Assembly: GCF_000801315.1 (NCBI RefSeq)
Contig: NZ_CP010054.1
Span: 2,356,001 to 2,420,000, forward strand
DNA: 64,000 nt
Direction of reading: 5' to 3'
Source of the DNA: Hymenobacter sp. DG25B
GTDB taxonomy: Bacteria > Bacteroidota > Bacteroidia > Cytophagales > Hymenobacteraceae
How positions within the stretch are numbered: the first letter of the stretch is position 1; every line of letters begins with the position of its first letter. Made by a program: the position numbers and the translations under genes. Positions 59,856 to 64,000 of this stretch are shown here, in pieces. The notes under the pieces were generated by a model. That model saw nothing but the letters and a program-made list of their open reading frames with translations. It had not been told where the DNA came from and did not search any database.

Positions 59856-60767
59856 CTAGGCGGGCGTGAGGTTGGTCAGCTCGTTTTCACTGTCGAGGAT
59901 GAGACGGGTGTTTTCGAGCAGGGAGCCGGGCTGCTGGCGCTCGGGGGCGCAGCGCTGGATGAGCTTGCGGCCCTTGTCCTTTACTTCTTCCAGGCCAATG
60001 AGGTAGAGCAGCTCCTCGTAGAAGGCGCGGTTAAGGGTGTTGGCGTCCTGGGCAAAGGGCTCTTTGAGCAGGTGGGGCGGGGAAAGCAGCTTGCAGAGCA
60101 GTATCTGGTCGCGCTCCTGGGTGGTTTTGGCAGTGAGGTTGAAGTAGGTGAAGGGCAGCTCGGCGGGCAGGGCCTCCAGGAAGGGCGCGGCTATGCTGTC
60201 GTAGAAGAAGCTGGTTTTGCTGGAGGAAGCGGCTTTGCGGTCGAACTCGCGGAACTGGCTTTTCAGGGTGGTATTGGCCCAGAAGAGGCGGTCGAAGTCG
60301 AGGGCATCGAATAGGAACCACTCGTAGCCGTTGGTGATGACCAGGCGCTTGAGGCTTTTGCTGTCGGTGTCGGCGTGCTTGTCGCGGTCCTGCAGGTAGT
60401 AGTAGAGCAGCTCGTGGAAGGCGCGGCGGTTGAGGTTGGTGGTGGTGACCATTTCCCCTGCAGTTTGGGGGCGCTTGAGCTCGAGGATTACGCCGACGGG
60501 GTCCTGGGGGCGGGCGCCGGTGCGGATAACCAGGTCGCGCTTCTGGCGCACGTTGACGTCGTAGGCGCCGAAGTTGGTATTCGTCAGGAAGCGGACGACG
60601 AGGTTTTTGACGTACTCCTCGGTTTCGTTTTGCTGCACGGCGTGGGCCACGTCGCGCAGCAGGGCGGTGCGGCCGGTTTCAAAGGTGTCGAGCTGCTCGC
60701 GGGTGGGTTTCTGGCGGCGGTAGGCGAGGTCGAGGGACTGAGCGGGGGTGAGTAGCTTAGGTAGCAA
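59856..60767 (-). CDS. N-terminal piece of the split restriction enzyme (nuclease part)
   Basis: 303 residues before the amber codon. The PD-(D/E)xK-like core is visible as DVNVRQKRDLVIRTG followed by VGVILELKRPQTAGE (Asp and Glu-Leu-Lys). The next segment (KRLVITNGYEWFLFDALDFD) is typical of the N-terminal domain of type I/IIG enzymes. Alone it would be a nuclease domain without its methylase or specificity domain, possibly inactive or unregulated. Confidence 0.7.
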   Translation of the reverse strand: MLPKLLTPAQSLDLAYRRQKPTREQLDTFETGRTALLRDVAHAVQQNETEEYVKNLVVRFLTNTNFGAYDVNVRQKRDLVIRTGARPQDPVGVILELKRPQTAGEMVTTTNLNRRAFHELLYYYLQDRDKHADTDSKSLKRLVITNGYEWFLFDALDFDRLFWANTTLKSQFREFDRKAASSSKTSFFYDSIAAPFLEALPAELPFTYFNLTAKTTQERDQILLCKLLSPPHLLKEPFAQDANTLNRAFYEELLYLIGLEEVKDKGRKLIQRCAPERQQPGSLLENTRLILDSENELTNLTPA

Positions 60768-61224
60768 TGCGAGCGGATAAACGGGGTAAGGAAATAGCCG
60801 GGCAAGCTACTGAAAAGCGGGGTGGAATGGTGAGGGTTGAGGGTTGGGGTGGTAGAAATAAAAGCCAGGTGGAGTAGGTATTCTTATTCAAAAAAGTCAA
60901 AATTCGCTGCCGAAGCCTTTAAGCCGGCTGATTGGTTTACCCGCGCTGTTACGCCGGGGGTGCGAAACCGCTTAGCGTATACGCTACCGGTTGTCCTGCT
61001 AATCAGGATGCATGCCGGCCAGCGTAGCCGCTATTCCGTCTGAAAGGTCGTATCTTGCCTGGCAGGCAAGCGGATAGCCAGGTATAGTGCTATAAAGCTT
61101 TGCCCTGGAAGTCCGGACCCGCGGTTTTATCCGGCTGACAGCCTGCTGCGCCCTACGCATCGGCTACTCCCCTCCTCCTACCAACCAACCCGCACTTGCC
61201 AGTCAGGCTGGTGATACAGACTCC
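60768..61224. other. Divergent intergenic region, restriction gene / hybrid kinase
   Basis: 457 bases with no convincing gene. The 68-codon plus frame at 60837-61043 has no recognisable pattern. TATCTTGC at 61050-61057 resembles the relaxed -7 element seen before gyrA, but it lies 170 bases ahead of the kinase ATG. Confidence 0.6.
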
Positions 61225-63912
61225 ATGCAGGAAAGCGAAAAAAAATATCGGCGGTATATCGAAGCCAGCCAGGATTGCTTAGTCACGCTTAATCTGGAGG
61301 GCGCCATCATGGACAGCAATGAGGCCGCCGTTATGCTGACAGGCGTGGAACGCAACGCCCTGGTGGGGGCTGATTTTTCCGCCTTTTTTACGGAGCCGGA
61401 ATTGGTAAGGAATACCTACCGGGAGGCAATGGGGCAGGGCGTGGTTCGAAACGTGCCCTTCACCATCCGCCACGCCAGCGGCACTTTGACGGAGGTTTTA
61501 TTGGACGGCTTCGTGCATAAGAACGAGCAGGGCGCGGTTCTGGGCGCGGTGTTAGTAGCCCGGGAAGCGGCCGGGAAGACCTGGGCTGCCGAGTTGGGTA
61601 TTGCCAACAAGGAACTGGCTTTTCAGCTCAACGAAAAGGAAAAACGCGCCGACGAGCTCAGCATTGCCAACCAGGAGCTAGCGTTCCAGAATGAGGAAAA
61701 AGAGAAGCGGGCCCAGGAGCTGCGGGTAGCCAACAAAGAACTGGCTTTTCAGAATGACGAGAAGGAAAAGCGGGCCCAGGAATTAAGTATTGCCAACACC
61801 GAGTTGGCATTCCAGAACGACGAGAAGGAGAAGCGCGCGGCCGAGCTGGTCCTGGCCAACACTGAACTGGCCTTTCAGAACGATGAGAAAGTAAAGCGGG
61901 CCGCCGAGCTGCGCGTGGCTAACTATGCCCGCGGTCTGATTGAAGCCAGCCGCGACCCGCTGGTGACCATTAGTCCGGAAGGTAAAATCACCGACATGAA
62001 CCAAGCCACGGTGAAAATTACCGGGATGCCCCGGGCACAACTGATTGGGTCCGATTTCTTCGTGTACTTCACCGACCCGCAGATGGCGCGCGAGGTGTAT
62101 CAGGAAGTATTTGCCAAGGGCGCGGTGGCCGATTCACCTCTCACCCTGCGCCACAAAAACGGCAAGCTCACCGACGTGCTCTTCAATGGGTCCGTCTATA
62201 AGAACGACGAGGGCCAGGTGCTGGGCGTGGTGATTGTGGCCCGGGATGTGACCGACCAAAAGCGCATTGCCACCGAGCTGATTGAAGCCCGATTCGCGGC
62301 CGAGCGTGCTACCGTGCTGGCCGAAGAGGCCCAGGCCAAAGCGGAAAGCGCGGTAAAAGCCAAGCAGCAGTTTCTCAGCAACATGAGCCACGAAATTCGG
62401 ACGCCCATGAATGCCATTATCGGCTTTACGAAAGTACTGCTCAGTACGGAACTGACGGATAAGCAAAGGGAATACCTGACGGCCATTAAGCTCAGCGGCG
62501 ATACGCTGATTGTGCTCATCAACGACATTCTGGATCTGGCCAAAGTGGATGCGGGCAAAATGACGTTTGAGCAACTTCCGTTCAAGCTCGCAGCGTCGGT
62601 ATCGGCCATGGTGCACCTGTTCGAAACCAAGATTCAGGAAAAGAACCTGGCCCTGGTGATGGACTACGACGCCAAAATCCCGGAGGTGCTGCTGGGTGAC
62701 CCCGTGCGGCTGCACCAGATTATTCTCAACCTGGTGAGCAATGCCGTGAAGTTCACCAGCGAAGGCGCTATTACGGTGGGGGTGCGCATGCTGGTGCAGG
62801 ACCAGGAAAAAGTCATCCTGGAGTTTTCGGTGACCGACACGGGCATTGGCATTGAAGAAGCCAAGCTGAGCACGGTGTTTGACGACTTCCAGCAGGCCAC
62901 CAGCGGCACCAGCCGCCTGTACGGCGGCACAGGCCTGGGCCTGGCCATTGTTAAAAACCTGGTGGAGCCCCAGGGCGGCACCATTCACGTGAAAAGCACG
63001 GTAGGCGTGGGCTCCACGTTTAGCTTTATCCTGAGCTTTGGCAAAACGAGCGAAAAAGTGGATGCTGAATCGGGGTTGATCCTGGAGCGGGAAGCCGGGT
63101 TCCAGGACGTCCGGATTCTGGTGGTGGAAGACATTGCCCTGAACCAGCTGCTGATGAAGACGCTGCTGGAAGACTTCGGCTTTGCGATGGATGTGGCGGG
63201 CAACGGGAAAATAGCCCTGGAGAAGCTGCGCACCACCCGTTACGACATTGTGCTCATGGACTTGCAAATGCCCGTGATGAACGGGTTTGAGGCCACGGAA
63301 CACATACGCCAGGAACTGCGCCTGAACGTGCCCATCATTGCCCTGACGGCTGACGTGACGACCGTGGATGTGCAGAAGTGCAAGGCCGTAGGCATGAACG
63401 ACTACATCTCCAAACCCATTGATGACAAGCTGCTTTACAGCAAAATTATCAAGTATCTGAAGCTGGCTGGCGCTGACCAAACCGCCGGAGCCGCTGTGGA
63501 AAGCCCCACCACACAGGCCGAGAACTGCGTCAACTTCAATTATTTGAAACGGATAACCAAAAGTGATGCGCGCATGGCTGAAATGATAGGCCTCTACCTG
63601 CAGGAAATTCCCCAGCTGGTGCAAACCATGAAGCAGGCTATTGCCGAAAAAGACTGGCCAGGTTTAAAAGGCGCCACGCATTCCATCATTCCCACGTTTG
63701 CCACCATGGGGATGAACCCTGAACTGGAGGGCATGGCTAAAGCCCTCCAGGAGCAGGCGGACCGTTTGATTGCCACCGGAGAAGGGGCCGGCGCGGAAGC
63801 AATGGCCGGGCTCCTGTTTATGTTTTCCAAGATTGAGGCGGCCTGCAGCCTGGCGGCCCAGGAACTGCAGGCGAAGCTGCGCACACTGGTTCCTCCGCCT
63901 GCCCTGGCGTAG
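61225..63912 (+). CDS. Hybrid histidine kinase: PAS, 21-residue repeats, PAS, HisKA, ATPase, REC, Hpt
   Basis: An 895-residue soluble phosphorelay protein. PAS 1 about 5-115 (YIEASQDCLVTLNLEGAIMD); five 21-residue coiled-coil repeats at residues 130-234 (ELAFQNDEKEKRAAEL pattern); PAS 2 about 238-350 (LIEASRDPLVTISPEGKITD); HisKA phospho-His in FLSNMSHEIRTPMNAIIGF; ATPase boxes LHQIILNLVSNAVKFT, VTDTGIGIE, GGTGLGLAIVKNL; REC about 630-750 with Asp in IVLMDLQMPVMNGF and Lys in YISKPIDD; Hpt at the end with His in LKGATHSIIPT. All phospho-residues are present. No output gene follows within the window; the Hpt may pass phosphate to the single-domain regulators in the island. Confidence 0.94.
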   Translation: MQESEKKYRRYIEASQDCLVTLNLEGAIMDSNEAAVMLTGVERNALVGADFSAFFTEPELVRNTYREAMGQGVVRNVPFTIRHASGTLTEVLLDGFVHKNEQGAVLGAVLVAREAAGKTWAAELGIANKELAFQLNEKEKRADELSIANQELAFQNEEKEKRAQELRVANKELAFQNDEKEKRAQELSIANTELAFQNDEKEKRAAELVLANTELAFQNDEKVKRAAELRVANYARGLIEASRDPLVTISPEGKITDMNQATVKITGMPRAQLIGSDFFVYFTDPQMAREVYQEVFAKGAVADSPLTLRHKNGKLTDVLFNGSVYKNDEGQVLGVVIVARDVTDQKRIATELIEARFAAERATVLAEEAQAKAESAVKAKQQFLSNMSHEIRTPMNAIIGFTKVLLSTELTDKQREYLTAIKLSGDTLIVLINDILDLAKVDAGKMTFEQLPFKLAASVSAMVHLFETKIQEKNLALVMDYDAKIPEVLLGDPVRLHQIILNLVSNAVKFTSEGAITVGVRMLVQDQEKVILEFSVTDTGIGIEEAKLSTVFDDFQQATSGTSRLYGGTGLGLAIVKNLVEPQGGTIHVKSTVGVGSTFSFILSFGKTSEKVDAESGLILEREAGFQDVRILVVEDIALNQLLMKTLLEDFGFAMDVAGNGKIALEKLRTTRYDIVLMDLQMPVMNGFEATEHIRQELRLNVPIIALTADVTTVDVQKCKAVGMNDYISKPIDDKLLYSKIIKYLKLAGADQTAGAAVESPTTQAENCVNFNYLKRITKSDARMAEMIGLYLQEIPQLVQTMKQAIAEKDWPGLKGATHSIIPTFATMGMNPELEGMAKALQEQADRLIATGEGAGAEAMAGLLFMFSKIEAACSLAAQELQAKLRTLVPPPALA

Positions 63913-64000
63913 GCGAAAAAGCAGAGCGCGCCCACGGGTGGAGGTGGAATAGTGACGCCTTCCCTTTCCGCTTTTGGCAATAGATACGTCCGTATGGCTC

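Larger units (their letters stand above)
56925..60767 (-). pseudogene. Type IIG-like restriction-modification gene interrupted by an in-frame TAG
   Basis: Reading on the minus strand from ATG 60767, codons stay in one frame to the stop at 56925 (1281 codons), with a single amber codon at 59856-59858 (codon 304, in NLTPA-stop-AATYGATPEE). Homology runs straight through it. The whole would be a single-chain enzyme: N-terminal PD-(D/E)xK-type nuclease, helical middle, Eco57I-type adenine methyltransferase, C-terminal specificity region and coiled coil. A TAC-to-TAG change is the simplest cause. No Met, Val or Leu start codon lies between the amber and 59486, so clean re-initiation is unlikely. 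Confidence 0.85.

Noticed and set aside
60837..61043. 68-codon plus ORF upstream of the hybrid kinase
   Set aside because: No domain pattern and no linkage to the kinase start; likely chance.
61612..61926. Regularly spaced 63-bp repeats that could suggest a CRISPR-like array
   Set aside because: The repeats are in frame within a kinase gene, encode a coiled coil, have no unique spacers, and no cas genes are nearby.

Overview
The window looks like chromosomal DNA of a pigmented Bacteroidota bacterium close to Hymenobacter (Cytophagales). Support: a GC-rich coding background, a type 9 secretion (T9SS) C-terminal sorting domain, a TonB-dependent receptor with an N-terminal carboxypeptidase-like domain, an HU-CCDC81/SPOR protein, few Shine-Dalgarno sequences, and several promoter elements of the Bacteroidota type (TTTG ... 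TAnnTTTG). The genus is an inference.

Layout. 1-1.4 kb: end of an Xre/MbcA-type antitoxin, a RES-domain toxin and two small unknown genes. 1.5-9.9 kb: an envelope cluster of a 1063-residue TPR protein, an outer-membrane barrel, an HU/SPOR protein, ExbB, ExbD and TonB, which looks like a complete energised outer-membrane machine. 10-22 kb: housekeeping genes (folC, trmB, mnmA, rpe) mixed with a TrpF-like protein, a subtilase with sorting domain, a TonB-dependent receptor, a sterol-desaturase-like protein and a Crp-type regulator. 22.2-31.8 kb: a DUF2911 protein, then a complete histidine operon hisG-D-C-B-H-A-F-IE. It is preceded by an unannotated His-rich leader peptide with an attenuator-like hairpin set, and it is interrupted by an Imm50-type gene, short dispersed repeats and an AT-rich insert. 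31.9-37.2 kb: a GT2 / LAB_N / epimerase / GDPD / GT39 set likely to build or modify envelope glycolipids. 37.2-39.4 kb: an orphan gene beside 1.1 kb of AT-rich sequence without a convincing gene. 39.4-44.6 kb: TPR protein, gyrA, small lipoprotein, HD-domain protein and tRNA-Thr.

44.7-64 kb is an accessory island next to the tRNA. It starts with a truncated tyrosine-recombinase start. It holds GAF and PAS sensors, four histidine kinases (one frameshifted, one hybrid with REC and Hpt), two intact single-domain response regulators, a CheB without receiver or CheR partner, four members of a small (about 135-residue) STAS-like family, and a type IIG restriction-modification gene cut by an in-frame amber codon. 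It also holds decayed fragments of a kinase/regulator pair and of the 3' end of the restriction gene. Three single-base disruptions and three partial copies in about 13 kb show either active decay and duplication or local consensus errors; the fragments cannot be explained by sequencing error.

Strongest candidates for something new: the his leader/attenuator (23337-23546); the STAS-like family interleaved with PAS kinases and CheB in the island; and the heptamer-built inverted repeat between exbB and exbD.
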